The notes under the pieces: generated by a model
Told to the model about the DNA's origin: nothing
What the model saw: only the letters and a program-made list of their open reading frames with translations
Databases searched by the model: none
Shown: piece by piece, positions 15,240 through 24,417 of the stretch
How the letters are laid out: every line of letters starts with the position of its first letter
Position numbering within the stretch: position 1 is the first letter of the stretch
Translations under genes and position numbers: made by a program
Assembly (NCBI RefSeq): GCF_029846715.1
Contig: NZ_JARVWW010000003.1
Location: 310,001-374,000, forward strand
DNA length: 64,000 bases
Direction: 5' to 3'
From: Bradyrhizobium nivariense
GTDB taxonomy: Bacteria; Pseudomonadota; Alphaproteobacteria; Rhizobiales; Xanthobacteraceae

Positions 15240-16628
15240 CTACCGCCTGAAGAACGACGACAACGTCGATCCCGCTGACGCGGTCTCCGGCTTCGCCGGG
15301 GCGGCCGGCTGCGCCACTGGCGCCGGCGCGGGCTCCTCGCGCTTCGACGAGCGTTTTGAGGAATAGCTGCGGCGGTGCTTGTCCGGTTTTGCACTCGGCG
15401 CAGGCGCCGGGGCGGTCTCGGCTTGCGGCACGGCGTCCTGGTTCTTCTCGGAGTTCTTCTCCTGAACCCTGTCCTGAGACTTTTCTTGTCCCTTGTCTTG
15501 ACCCTTTTCCTGTCCCTTTTCCTGGCCGCCGCGCATCGACAGGCGCTGGCCGTCGAACACGGTGGTCTCGCAATGGCGGTCGTTTTCGGCAAGGCCGGCG
15601 CAGAGTTTTGCGGCGGCGGCGGCGTTGATCAGCGGGCCGGCGCCGAGACGAAGCTGCATGCCGAGGCCGGTGTTGCCTTCCTTGATCATGATGATCGGCC
15701 GCAGCGTCGCGATCTCCGGATTGGATTTGCTCAGCCCGCGCCAGAGTGCACGCAGGCCGTCGACCGAGTTGGCGCCGCCGAGATCGATCGCAAAGCGCGT
15801 CTGCTGGACCGCGATCGCGGGAGCCTCGCTTTCGGCGGCCTCCGGCGGCTTGGCAGGTGCAGCAGCGACTTCGACCGAGGCGGGCGCCGGGTCGGGCTTC
15901 TTCTCGGTAGCCTTCTCAATCGCCTCGGGCTGAACCAGTTTCGACGCGGCCGGATCGGGCGGCGCCATAATCGATTTGGATGGGACCAACGGAAGCATCG
16001 GCAATGCCGACGTCGTCGCCGGCGACTGCGCGACGAGCGAGGCCGCAGCCGCGCTCTGTGGCGGCGGACTCGACGGCTCCCTTGCGGACTCCTTCGACGA
16101 ATCCTTTGCGGCCTCGGCGCGCGGCTTGTCGTTGGCCGGAGCTGGTGTCGAGGCGACCGGCGCGATGCTGGGCGCCGGTGGCCCGACCAAAACTGGCGCG
16201 TCCTGCGGCTTCGCAACGGACGCCTGCGGCGGCGTGGTCGCCTGCTTGGCGATGGCGCCGGTGACGGAATCGAGCCCTTGCTCCAGCACGGTGACGCGCG
16301 AATAGAGCCGGTCGCGATCGGTGTTCAGCGTCTCGATGGCGGAGGCGAGGCGGCGGGCCTCGTTCTGGCTCTCCTTGGTCAGCATCTGGAGCCGCTCGGC
16401 CTGGCGTGTGAGATCGGCGGACGCAACCTGGTCGCGCCGCCAGCCAAGCTGGGCCTGGTTGGCCAACACGGCAATCACCACGGCGCCGACCGCCGCCACG
16501 CTCCACGAGCCCAGCCGCCACATCATGCCGCGATCGTACGAACTCTCCTCGGCCACAAGTCCGGAGAACAGCCCGCCGGTCTCCTTGGTGCCGAAGGCAT
16601 CCGCCAGTGGGTCGGAATCCTTTGCCAT
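15240..16628 (-). CDS. SPOR-like envelope protein with low-complexity linkers
   Basis: A 462-residue protein. A cytoplasmic start precedes one span (about 38-57, SWSVAAVGAVVIAVLANQAQ) and a coiled coil (LTRQAERLQMLTKESQNEAR). A long Pro/Ala linker follows, then a globular domain (about 285-370, RFAIDLGGANSVDGLRALWR, ending AKLCAGLAENDRHCETTVFD) that resembles a SPOR peptidoglycan-binding domain. Then come a Gln-Glu-Lys-Gly repeat tract and a basic Ser/Arg end. The layout suggests a divisome or cell-wall-associated bitopic protein. ATG 16628 is used because the earlier in-frame start at 16670 adds only unlikely residues. Confidence 0.65.
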   Translation of the reverse strand: MAKDSDPLADAFGTKETGGLFSGLVAEESSYDRGMMWRLGSWSVAAVGAVVIAVLANQAQLGWRRDQVASADLTRQAERLQMLTKESQNEARRLASAIETLNTDRDRLYSRVTVLEQGLDSVTGAIAKQATTPPQASVAKPQDAPVLVGPPAPSIAPVASTPAPANDKPRAEAAKDSSKESAREPSSPPPQSAAAASLVAQSPATTSALPMLPLVPSKSIMAPPDPAASKLVQPEAIEKATEKKPDPAPASVEVAAAPAKPPEAAESEAPAIAVQQTRFAIDLGGANSVDGLRALWRGLSKSNPEIATLRPIIMIKEGNTGLGMQLRLGAGPLINAAAAAKLCAGLAENDRHCETTVFDGQRLSMRGGQEKGQEKGQDKGQEKSQDRVQEKNSEKNQDAVPQAETAPAPAPSAKPDKHRRSYSSKRSSKREEPAPAPVAQPAAPAKPETASAGSTLSSFFRR

Positions 16629-16803
16629 GAACGTTAAGTGTCCAGCCCCTGTCCGGCTTCCCCGAATCAATCAGGGAACATTAACAGGAAAAGCGTGTCG
16701 CACTTGAACTCCGGGCGTTTGCGGGGGTAGCAAGGCGGGAGGGTCCGAGGGCGGCTCGCCGTCCATAGCGCCAATTGATTCGGCCGTATTTGACAGGATT
16801 TCG

Positions 16804-18159
16804 ATGACCGCCCGTTCCAGCCTCACGATCGTGCTCGCCGCCGGCGAAGGCACACGCATGCGCTCACACCTGCCGAAAGTGCTGCATCCCGTCGCACACC
16901 AGAGCCTGCTCGCCCACGTGCTCGCCGCGGCGCCCAAGGGAACCGGCACCTCGCTCGCGGTCGTGATCGGACCCGACCATCAAGTGGTGGCCGATGAAGC
17001 CAAGCGCATCCGTCCCGACGTGCTGACCTTCGTGCAAGGTGAGCGGCTCGGCACCGCGCATGCGGTGCTGGCGGCGCGCGCGGCCATCGCGCGCGGCGTC
17101 GATGATCTGCTCATTGCCTTCGGCGACACGCCGCTGATCTCGGCCGAGACCTTCGCGCGGCTGCGCGCGCCGCTCGCCAAAGGTGCCGCAATTGCCGCGC
17201 TCGGCTTCCGCGCCGCCGATCCCACCGGCTATGGCCGCTTCATCGTCGAGGGCGACCGCCTGGTCGCGATCCGCGAGCAGGCCGACGCCAGCACTGAGGA
17301 GCGCAAGATCGACCTGTGCAATGCCGGCGTGATGGCAATCGACGGGCGCCGCGCGCTCGCGATTCTCGACAAGATCGGCAATGCGAATTCCAAGGGCGAA
17401 TATTATCTGACCGACGCGGTCGGCATTATCAGCGAACAGGGATGGGACGCCGTGGTGATCGAAACCAGCGAGGACGAAGTGCGTGGCATCAACACCAAGG
17501 CGCAGCTCGCCGAGGCAGAATGCGTGATGCAAACGCGGCTGCGCAAGGCTGCGATGGAAGCCGGGGTGACGCTGATCGCGCCCGAGACCGTGTATCTCGC
17601 AGCCGACACCGTGTTCGGCAAGGACGTCACCATCGAGCCGTTCGTGGTGATCGGCCCCGGCGTTTCGATCGGCGACGGCACGGTGGTCCACTCGTTCTCG
17701 CACATCGTGCAGACCACGCTCGGCAGGAACGTCTCGATCGGCCCCTATGCGCGGCTGCGACCCGGCACCTCGCTCGGCGACGGCGCGCGCATCGGTAATT
17801 TCGTGGAGACCAAGGCCGCGACGCTGGAGGCCGGCGTCAAGGTCAACCATCTCTCCTACATCGGCGACGCCACAATCGGCGCCAATTCCAACATCGGCGC
17901 CGGCACCATCACCTGCAACTATGACGGCTTCAAGAAGCACAAGACGATCATCGGGCAGGGCGCCTTCGTCGGCACCAACTCCTCGCTGGTCGCGCCGGTG
18001 ACAATCGGCAACGGCGCCTATATCGGCTCGGGCTCGGTGATCACGCGCGACGTGCCCGACGACGCCATGGCGCTGGAGCGCAGCCCGCAGACTATCCGCG
18101 AAGGTGGTGCTGCGCGCTATCGCGAGATGAAGACGCGGGGGAAGAAACCTGAAAAGTGA
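16804..18159 (+). CDS. glmU: bifunctional GlcNAc-1-P uridyltransferase / GlcN-1-P acetyltransferase
   Basis: A 451-residue protein, the usual GlmU length. The N-terminal nucleotidyltransferase domain (1 to about 230) has the signature [11 protein letters not shown] at 11-21, followed by LPKVLHPV and a [11 protein letters not shown] motif. The C-terminal left-handed beta-helix (about 255-440) shows hexad repeats and the acetyltransferase segment [20 protein letters not shown]. It makes UDP-GlcNAc from glucosamine-1-phosphate, acetyl-CoA and UTP in the cytoplasm, for peptidoglycan, lipid A and glycans. GlmS, two genes downstream, supplies glucosamine-6-phosphate; GlmM is not in the window. Confidence 0.96.
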   Translation: MTARSSLTIVLAAGEGTRMRSHLPKVLHPVAHQSLLAHVLAAAPKGTGTSLAVVIGPDHQVVADEAKRIRPDVLTFVQGERLGTAHAVLAARAAIARGVDDLLIAFGDTPLISAETFARLRAPLAKGAAIAALGFRAADPTGYGRFIVEGDRLVAIREQADASTEERKIDLCNAGVMAIDGRRALAILDKIGNANSKGEYYLTDAVGIISEQGWDAVVIETSEDEVRGINTKAQLAEAECVMQTRLRKAAMEAGVTLIAPETVYLAADTVFGKDVTIEPFVVIGPGVSIGDGTVVHSFSHIVQTTLGRNVSIGPYARLRPGTSLGDGARIGNFVETKAATLEAGVKVNHLSYIGDATIGANSNIGAGTITCNYDGFKKHKTIIGQGAFVGTNSSLVAPVTIGNGAYIGSGSVITRDVPDDAMALERSPQTIREGGAARYREMKTRGKKPEK

Positions 18160-18166
18160 GCCGGCG

Positions 18167-18385
18167 CTATTCGTCGTCGGCGAATTCGGAGAAGATCGCA
18201 CGCGTCAGGCGCCAGCCGCGCGGCTTGGCGCGCTTCGCCGGTTCGCCGGCGGTGTGCTTGACGAAGACGGGCTTGCTTTCCTTGCCGCGTTGGGGCGGCG
18301 GCCAATGCGCAAGGTGCGTACCCGAGGTCTCGCTGGCACGCATGGACATCGGTGACAGACCTTTGCGGTCGGATGAGCCCTTCAT
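18167..18385 (-). CDS. small conserved hypothetical protein (72 aa)
   Basis: A basic, unstructured-looking protein beginning MKGSSDRKGLSPMSMRASET and ending WRLTRAIFSEFADDE. It has a strong ribosome site (GGAGAGAAGG) before ATG 18385. It lies on the opposite strand between glmU and glmS, with eight bases separating its stop from the end of glmU. No function is known. The Arg/Lys/Pro content suggests nucleic-acid or membrane contact, which is inference only. Confidence 0.55.
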   Translation of the reverse strand: MKGSSDRKGLSPMSMRASETSGTHLAHWPPPQRGKESKPVFVKHTAGEPAKRAKPRGWRLTRAIFSEFADDE

Positions 18386-18424
18386 AGCCTTCTCTCCTCG
18401 GTACGCAAGGGTTGGTCAAATTTG

Positions 18425-18453
18425 TTGACAACAAGTTAATGCGCGCGGTTTAA
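18425..18453 (+). promoter_or_regulatory. candidate glmS promoter
   Basis: A perfect TTGACA (18425-18430), a 17-base spacer and GTTTAA (18448-18453). It lies about 150 bases before the glmS start. The leader between has no ribozyme-like structure that I can see. Confidence 0.45.
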
Positions 18454-18604
18454 GGCCAGCCAGTTCGACGCAGGCGAGGCTCGTTGCCGCTGGTGCTGTC
18501 TCAATCAGCAATAATTATTGAGTATCTGGTTCCTTAGGAACTTCGCTAAAAACCGAGCGCGTCGTTTAGGCGATTTTTCGACGATTTGGGGGATATTGAT
18601 CCGC

Positions 18605-20431
18605 ATGTGCGGGATTGTCGGCATTCTCGGGCGCCAGCCGGTTGCAGAGCAATTGGTGGATTCGCTCAAACGTCTTGAATATCGCGGCTATGACTCCGCG
18701 GGCGTCGCCACGCTCGAAGGCAAGCATCTCGCGCGCCGCCGCGCCGAGGGCAAGCTGAAGAATCTGGAGAAGCGGCTGGAAGCCGAGCCGCTCAAGGGCA
18801 CGACCGGAATCGGTCACACCCGCTGGGCCACCCACGGCAAGCCGACCGTGCACAATGCGCATCCGCATGCGACCGAACGCGTCGCCGTGGTCCACAACGG
18901 CATCATCGAGAATTTTCGCGAGTTGCGCGAGGAGTTGCAGAAGAAGGGCACGGTGTTCCACACCGAGACCGACACCGAGATCGTGCTGCATCTCGTCGAC
19001 GATCTGCTCACGCGCGGCAACAAGCCGGTCGAGGCGGTGAAGCTGACGCTGGCGCGGCTGCGCGGCGCCTTCGCGCTCGGCTTCATCTTCGCCGGCGAGG
19101 ACGATTTGATGATCGGCGCCCGCAACGGGCCGCCGCTCGCGATCGGCTACGGCGACGGCGAGATGTATCTTGGCTCCGACGCCATCGCGCTCGGCCCGTT
19201 CACCGACACCATCAGCTATCTCGAGGACGGCGACTGGGTCGTCCTGACCCACAAAAGTGCTGCGATCTTCGACAAGGACGGCCACGCCGTCCAGCGCGAC
19301 AAGATCAAGCACGCCGCCGCGACCTCGCTGGTCGACAAGGCCAACTACCGCCACTTCATGGCCAAGGAGATCCACGAGCAGCCGGAGGTGGTCGGCCACA
19401 CGCTGGCACGCTATGTCGACATGGCGACCGAGCGCGTCTCGCTGCCGGTCAAGCTTCCGTTCGACTTCAAGAACATCCAGCGCATCAACATCACCGCTTG
19501 CGGCACCGCGAGCTACGCCGGCTTCGTCGCAAAATACTGGTTCGAGCGTTTTGCGCGCGTGCCGGTCGAGGTCGACGTCGCCTCCGAATTCCGCTACCGG
19601 GAGGCGCCGCTTCGCAAGGGCGATCTCGCGATCTTCATCTCGCAATCAGGCGAGACCGCCGACACGCTGGCCGCGCTGCGTTACGCCAAGGACCAGGGCG
19701 TGCACACGGTCGCCGTCGTCAACGTGCCGGCCTCGACGATCGCGCGCGAGAGCGAGACCGTGCTGCCAACGCTGGCCGGGCCCGAGATCGGCGTCGCCTC
19801 GACCAAGGCCTTCACCTGCCAGCTCATGGTGCTGGCAAACCTTGCAATTGCAGCCGGCAAGGCGCGTGGCGAACTGTCCGACGAGGACGAGGCCAAGCTG
19901 GTCCATGGCCTCGTCGAGATTCCGCGCCTGATGTCGGATGCGCTCACCACCGAGCTCCAGATCGAGAAGCTCGCCCGCGAGATCGCCAAGTCGCGTGACG
20001 TGCTCTATCTCGGCCGCGGCACCAGCTTCCCGCTCGCGCTCGAAGGCGCGCTGAAGCTGAAGGAGATCTCCTACATCCACGCCGAGGGCTATGCCGCCGG
20101 CGAGCTCAAGCACGGCCCGATCGCGCTGATCGACGAGACCATGCCGGTCGTCGTCATCGCGCCCTACGACCGCGTGTTCGAAAAGACCGTCTCGAACATG
20201 CAGGAGGTCGCTGCCCGCGGCGGCAAGATCATCCTGATGACCGACGCCAAGGGCGCGGAGGAGGCGACCGTCGAGTCCCTTGTCACCATCGTCATGCCCG
20301 ATATGGCGGCAGCGTTCACGCCGATGGTCTATGCCGTCCCCGTTCAGCTGCTCGCCTATCATACGGCGGTCATCATGGGGACCGACGTCGACCAGCCGCG
20401 CAATCTCGCGAAATCGGTGACCGTGGAATAG
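18605..20431 (+). CDS. glmS: glutamine--fructose-6-phosphate aminotransferase (isomerising)
   Basis: A 608-residue protein. ATG 18605 begins MCGIVGILGRQP, so the N-terminal nucleophile Cys1 is exposed after Met removal, as required for the Ntn glutaminase domain (about 1-220, with RWATHGKPT and HNGIIENF). Two SIS domains follow (about 280-420 and 455-600), the first with TACGTASYAGF and FISQSGETADTLAAL. It makes glucosamine-6-phosphate from fructose-6-phosphate and glutamine, the first step to UDP-GlcNAc. The frame is open upstream to 18518 but the catalytic Cys fixes the start. Confidence 0.97.
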   Translation: MCGIVGILGRQPVAEQLVDSLKRLEYRGYDSAGVATLEGKHLARRRAEGKLKNLEKRLEAEPLKGTTGIGHTRWATHGKPTVHNAHPHATERVAVVHNGIIENFRELREELQKKGTVFHTETDTEIVLHLVDDLLTRGNKPVEAVKLTLARLRGAFALGFIFAGEDDLMIGARNGPPLAIGYGDGEMYLGSDAIALGPFTDTISYLEDGDWVVLTHKSAAIFDKDGHAVQRDKIKHAAATSLVDKANYRHFMAKEIHEQPEVVGHTLARYVDMATERVSLPVKLPFDFKNIQRINITACGTASYAGFVAKYWFERFARVPVEVDVASEFRYREAPLRKGDLAIFISQSGETADTLAALRYAKDQGVHTVAVVNVPASTIARESETVLPTLAGPEIGVASTKAFTCQLMVLANLAIAAGKARGELSDEDEAKLVHGLVEIPRLMSDALTTELQIEKLAREIAKSRDVLYLGRGTSFPLALEGALKLKEISYIHAEGYAAGELKHGPIALIDETMPVVVIAPYDRVFEKTVSNMQEVAARGGKIILMTDAKGAEEATVESLVTIVMPDMAAAFTPMVYAVPVQLLAYHTAVIMGTDVDQPRNLAKSVTVE

Positions 20432-20519
20432 CCAGAAGGGGCGGGCCGGAACGCTTCGTGGTCTTCCAAAACCTGCTAGAAGACCCTAGCTTGAATGAAG
20501 CGACCGACCTGGAACCCGA

Positions 20520-21290
20520 ATGACCCCCCGTGACGACGCGCCTGCGCCTCTCGACCCCGTGCCGGAGCCGCATACTGGCCTGATCGGCCGCTTCCGCAAT
20601 TATTTCCTCACCGGCCTCATCGTGACGGGGCCGATTGCGATCACGCTGTATCTGGTCTGGTGGTTCGTCACCTGGGTTGATGGCGTGGTGCGGCCATTCG
20701 TGCCGCTGGCCTATCGGCCCGAGACCTATCTGCCCTACGTCGTTCCCGGCTGGGGCCTGATCGTCGCATTTTTCACGCTGACGCTGGTCGGATTCCTTGC
20801 GGCCAATTTGATCGGCCGGACGCTGGTCGATGTCGGCGAGACCTTTCTCGGCCGCATTCCGGCGGTGCGCGCCATCTACCGCGGCCTGAAGCAGGTGTTC
20901 GAGACGCTGTTCTCGGGCAAGGGCTCGAGCTTCCGCAAAGTCGGCCTGGTCGAGTTTCCCTCGCCGGGCATGTGGTCGATCGTGCTGATCTCGCAATCGC
21001 CGAACGAGGACGTCTCCCGCAGCCTGCCGGGTCAGGAGGAGCACGTCTCGGTGTTCCTGCCGTGCTCGCCGAATCCGACCACCGGCTTCTTCTTCTACGT
21101 GCCCAAGAGCAAGATTGTCGAGGTCGACATGAGCACCGAGGATGCCGCGACCCTGATCATGTCGGCCGGCGTGGTGCAGCCCGGCTCGACGCCGGATCCG
21201 AAGAAGGCGGCCGCGCTGGCGGGCATGGCGAACGCCGCGCGCATTGCCAACGCCTCGGCGCTCCAGCCCCAGCCTGCGAAGGTGGAGTAG
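20520..21290 (+). CDS. DUF502 family membrane protein
   Basis: A 256-residue protein with two spans (about 27-53, YFLTGLIVTGPIAITLYLVW, and about 78-98, LIVAFFTLTLVGFLAANLIG). A conserved cytoplasmic or periplasmic part follows (RIPAVRAIYRGLKQVFETLF, then FLPCSPNPTTGFFFYV). The motif order is that of the DUF502 family, found widely in proteobacteria; a related plant protein is involved in seed and cuticle traits. No biochemical role is established. It follows glmS by 88 bases on the same strand and may share its transcript. Confidence 0.8.
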   Translation: MTPRDDAPAPLDPVPEPHTGLIGRFRNYFLTGLIVTGPIAITLYLVWWFVTWVDGVVRPFVPLAYRPETYLPYVVPGWGLIVAFFTLTLVGFLAANLIGRTLVDVGETFLGRIPAVRAIYRGLKQVFETLFSGKGSSFRKVGLVEFPSPGMWSIVLISQSPNEDVSRSLPGQEEHVSVFLPCSPNPTTGFFFYVPKSKIVEVDMSTEDAATLIMSAGVVQPGSTPDPKKAAALAGMANAARIANASALQPQPAKVE

Positions 21291-21394
21291 GGCCATTCCT
21301 CTGCGGGATGGCCGCCGGTCACGCGGGCGTCCCGTCCTCTGCTAGTCTCCGGTTGAACTGAGCGCGTCGCTCGGAATCCGACCTGGAGTGCACG

Positions 21395-22264
21395 ATGTCC
21401 AAAACGACGTCAAAGACCATTGCGATCCTCGCGCCCGGTGCCATGGGCAGCGCGGTGGCCCGCCGCCTCAGCGAGCACGGTGCGCGCGTGCTGACGTCGT
21501 TGAAAGGGCGGAGCGAGGCGACACGCAAGCGCGCGGCGGATGCCGGCATGATCGGCGCCGAGGACGACGCGATCGCGGACGCCGACATCATTCTCTCGAT
21601 CGTTCCGCCGGGCGAAGCCGTGGCGCTCGCCGAGCGGCTGGCGGGGCTGATCGTCCGGCGCGAGAAGAAGCCGGTCGTGGTCGATTGCAACGCCGTCAAC
21701 GTCGATACCGTGATGAGGATCGAGGAGATCATCGGCTCGGCCCAGGCGCCATTCGTCGATGCCGGCATCATCGGATTCCCGCCCCAGCCCGGCGGCAAGA
21801 GCCCGGCCTTCTACATGTCCGGCGAGCATGCCGGAGAGGTCGCTGTGCTGAAGGACCTCGGGCTCGACGTGCGGATCGTCGAGGGCCCGGTCGGAGCTGC
21901 GTCGGCCTTGAAAATGTCCTACGCCGGCATCGTCAAGGGCCTCGCCGGCATCGGCTCGGCGATGGTGGTCGCGGCAACGAAAGCGGGCGCCGCCGATGCG
22001 CTGCGTGACGAACTCGCACTGAGCCAGCCGGCGGTCCTGGCCCGGCTGGAAGTCGCGCTGCCGGACATGATCCCGAAGGCCTATCGCTGGGTTGCGGAGA
22101 TGCGGGAGATTTCCGGCTTCCTCGGCCCCGATCATCCGGCCGGCCTGATCTACGAGGGCTTTGCGCGCTGGTTCGAGCATCTCGCCGAGGACGCGAAAGG
22201 CGAGGCGGCGGACGCAGACCTGATGAAGGCATTCGCCGCGCGTATCGCGCAGAAGAAATCCTGA
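21395..22264 (+). CDS. NAD(P)-dependent oxidoreductase with DUF1932 domain
   Basis: A 289-residue protein of the 6-phosphogluconate / 3-hydroxyisobutyrate dehydrogenase superfamily. The Rossmann start is TIAILAPGAMGSAVARRL (about 8-25, GxMGxxxA type). A catalytic-type region (DAGIIGFPPQPGGKSPAFYM) lies near 127-146 and a Lys-containing helix (ALKMSYAGIVKGLAGIGSAM) near 170-190. The all-helical C-terminal half matches DUF1932. The substrate is unknown; hydroxy acids are likely from the superfamily. No neighbour suggests a pathway. Confidence 0.78.
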   Translation: MSKTTSKTIAILAPGAMGSAVARRLSEHGARVLTSLKGRSEATRKRAADAGMIGAEDDAIADADIILSIVPPGEAVALAERLAGLIVRREKKPVVVDCNAVNVDTVMRIEEIIGSAQAPFVDAGIIGFPPQPGGKSPAFYMSGEHAGEVAVLKDLGLDVRIVEGPVGAASALKMSYAGIVKGLAGIGSAMVVAATKAGAADALRDELALSQPAVLARLEVALPDMIPKAYRWVAEMREISGFLGPDHPAGLIYEGFARWFEHLAEDAKGEAADADLMKAFAARIAQKKS

Positions 22265-22274
22265 TCGTCCGGTC

Positions 22275-22808
22275 TTATGTCACGGCCATCGCGCACTGGC
22301 CGTGCACCGAATCCAGAAAACCCTGGATGTCCCGATCGCGTCTCAAGCGCACGACCGGGACGTCAGCGCCATATCGCACACGCTCGGCCTCGATGACAGG
22401 CGCGCGCTCGGTGTCGTAGCGCCACGCCTCCTGCATCAATTTCCAGTCGAATTGTTCGGGGCACCCCTCCGGGAGGTCAGGCCGGGTCCTGTCGCGATCG
22501 AAGGCGGAGCGCTGGAGAATGCGCCACTGGCAGAGCCAGCGCGGGCGGTCGATGACGACCAGAGTGTCGGCGCGCGCGAGCGTGAGATCGAAGGCAAGTC
22601 CCGAGAAGCTGCCGTCGACAACCCATTCGTCGCCCGCGATCGCATCAGCGACACGTGTCCGGAAGCTCGGTTTGTCGGACGGCTTCCAGCCCGGCCGCCA
22701 GTAGAGCACGTCGAGATGCACCACGGGCAGCCCGAGCTTTTGCCCGAGATTTCGGGAGAGGCTCGTCTTTCCGCTACCCTGGCTGCCAACGACGATGATC
22801 CGGCGCAT
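22275..22808 (-). CDS. P-loop NTPase, adenylate-kinase / topology-modulation type
   Basis: A 177-residue protein with a Walker A loop right at the start (VVGSQGSGKTSLSRNL, about 6-21), then HLDVLYWRPGWKPSD and an RPRWLCQWRILQRS lid-like segment. This matches the small kinase-like proteins labelled FlaR or DNA topology modulation proteins, whose substrates are not known. The position of Asp in HLDVLYW matches the nucleoside-binding site of such kinases. It converges with the DUF1932 gene with a ten-base gap. Confidence 0.72.
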   Translation of the reverse strand: MRRIIVVGSQGSGKTSLSRNLGQKLGLPVVHLDVLYWRPGWKPSDKPSFRTRVADAIAGDEWVVDGSFSGLAFDLTLARADTLVVIDRPRWLCQWRILQRSAFDRDRTRPDLPEGCPEQFDWKLMQEAWRYDTERAPVIEAERVRYGADVPVVRLRRDRDIQGFLDSVHGQCAMAVT

Positions 22809-22986
22809 CGCCGTAGGGTTCCATAAAGTCGGGCCCAGGGAAAGAGGACGCCTCCTGGACGCGCTTTATTACCTGGCATGTAATTGAGCCAACTCGCAGC
22901 TTGACTACTCTTCCGGTCATCCACCCGACAGGAAGCATTCAATCAAGCCTCCTGTCGCGCGTGTGTCAGTGCATGAGGAGAGAGAT

Positions 22987-23376
22987 ATGCAAGTCGTGTT
23001 TACGAAGAAGGAGCCGCCGCAATGGCTGCTCGACATGTGGCACGAGATCGACGACAAGACTTTCGGACAGGGTTTCGACTGTTTTACGGACGATGCCGTC
23101 TGCAATCTCGGCGTCGCAGATTGGAAGGGGCGCGAGGCGATCCGCGCCAATCTGAAGGCCTTCATCGACACCGGCTTCACCGCGCTGCATCACGTCACCG
23201 AATATTGGGACGCCGGCTCCCTGAAGGTGTTTCGCGGGGTCGTGGACATGACACCCGATGATCCCTCGATGAAGACGGTGCATCCCACGATGACGCACTT
23301 CTTCTACATGGACGAGACGGACGATACCAAGGTACGGCACTGGGTCGGCGCCGTAGGGCCGGTCGCTTTCGGTTGA
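22987..23376 (+). CDS. SnoaL-like / NTF2-fold small enzyme or binding protein
   Basis: A 129-residue protein beginning MQVVFTKKEPPQWLLDMWHE. The pattern of a helix (IDDKTFGQGFDCFTDDAVCN), then WKGREAIRANLKAFIDTGF, HHVTEYWDAG and a C-terminal beta sheet (MTHFFYMDETDDTKVRHWVG) fits the NTF2/SnoaL cone-shaped fold. Such proteins isomerise, hydrolyse or bind small hydrophobic ligands. ATG 22987 follows GAGGAGAG. The next gene is an XRE-type regulator 97 bases on, possibly its controller. Confidence 0.65.
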   Translation: MQVVFTKKEPPQWLLDMWHEIDDKTFGQGFDCFTDDAVCNLGVADWKGREAIRANLKAFIDTGFTALHHVTEYWDAGSLKVFRGVVDMTPDDPSMKTVHPTMTHFFYMDETDDTKVRHWVGAVGPVAFG

Positions 23377-23473
23377 TCGAATCCAACCTGCTGCCATCGG
23401 CGGCGGCGCCTCGGCGCACCGCCGCCGATGCGCGTTGACGATGCCGCAGATCGACGGGAAGGACCGACTGACC

Positions 23474-24322
23474 ATGAAAGCGACGGCCAGCGCCCTCAAG
23501 ATACGCGCCAGCTCCGCGGGCACGCTCCTGCGTCAATGGCGGGACATTCGCGGCAAGACACAGCTCGACCTGTCCTTCGACGCCGGCGTCTCGCAGAAGC
23601 ACATCAGCTTCGTCGAGAGCGGTCGCAGCGTTCCGAGCCGCCAGATGCTGCTCGATCTTGCCCAAGCCCTCGATGTGCCCTTGCGCGAACGCAACGAGCT
23701 GCTGCTGGCCGCCGGCTACGCGCCGTCCTATTCCGATCCCGCGCTCGACACGCCGGCCATGACGAGCATCAATGGCGCTCTGCGACGCATGCTGCGTCAG
23801 CACGAGCCGTTTCCCGCCATCGTCATGGACCGGTACTGGAACGTGTTGATGACCAACGAGGCTGCACCGCTTCTGTTCAATTGCTTCATCGACATGTCGG
23901 CGCGACCGGCGCCACGAAACCTGCTGCATCTCATGTTCGATCCGGACGGCATGCGCCCCTTCATCGCGAACTGGCCGCAGACCGCGCGCGGACTGCTCGC
24001 AAGGGTGTATCGCGAGGCGGTCGGGCACGTCGTTGATATCAGGACGAAGGCACTGCTGGGGGAGTTGTCGCAATACCCCGGCGTGAAGCCGGAATGGCGT
24101 GCGCCGTCGGCCTCTGATGCAATGCCGATGATCCCGCTGTCCTTCGTCAAGGACGGGGTGATGCTGGACTACTTCTCCCTGATCACGACGGTCGGAACGC
24201 CGCAGACGGTGACTGCGGAAGAGCTGCGGCTCGAGTGCATGTTCCCCGCCAACGAGGCGACCGAAGCCGAGCACGGCAGGTTTTTGCTGGCGCATTCGGG
24301 GCGAAGGTCAACGCCGCACTGA
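23474..24322 (+). CDS. XRE-family regulator with MmyB-like ligand domain
   Basis: A 282-residue protein. The N-terminal helix-turn-helix (about 15-75, LLRQWRDIRGKTQLDLSFDA then VSQKHISFVESGRSVPS) has the classical XRE pattern. The remainder (PAIVMDRYWNVLMTNEAAPL, then LHLMFDPDGMRPFIANW and a conserved PxSF region) matches the MmyB-type PAS-like domain that binds fatty-acid-like ligands in related regulators. ATG 23474 has AAGGA upstream; the frame extends back to 23435. It may control the SnoaL-like gene before it. Confidence 0.8.
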   Translation: MKATASALKIRASSAGTLLRQWRDIRGKTQLDLSFDAGVSQKHISFVESGRSVPSRQMLLDLAQALDVPLRERNELLLAAGYAPSYSDPALDTPAMTSINGALRRMLRQHEPFPAIVMDRYWNVLMTNEAAPLLFNCFIDMSARPAPRNLLHLMFDPDGMRPFIANWPQTARGLLARVYREAVGHVVDIRTKALLGELSQYPGVKPEWRAPSASDAMPMIPLSFVKDGVMLDYFSLITTVGTPQTVTAEELRLECMFPANEATEAEHGRFLLAHSGRRSTPH

Positions 24323-24417
24323 AGCGGGCCTGGGCTGAAGCGAAATCTGCTTGCCCTGCCAAGTGGGCGATGGCTGAATGCGCGAAGCATGACATGTGAT
24401 TTCACGCGGGAGTTCGA

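Noticed and set aside
15375..16637. 420-codon open frame antisense to the SPOR-like gene
   Set aside because: Extremely Arg/Gly-rich, with no domain; the minus-strand gene has a span, coiled coil and signal-like features.
16864..18201. 445-codon open frame antisense to glmU
   Set aside because: glmU is certain; this frame follows its codon shadow.
18454..18604. glmS leader as a possible glmS ribozyme
   Set aside because: No conserved ribozyme core was seen, and this ribozyme is known mainly from Gram-positive bacteria.
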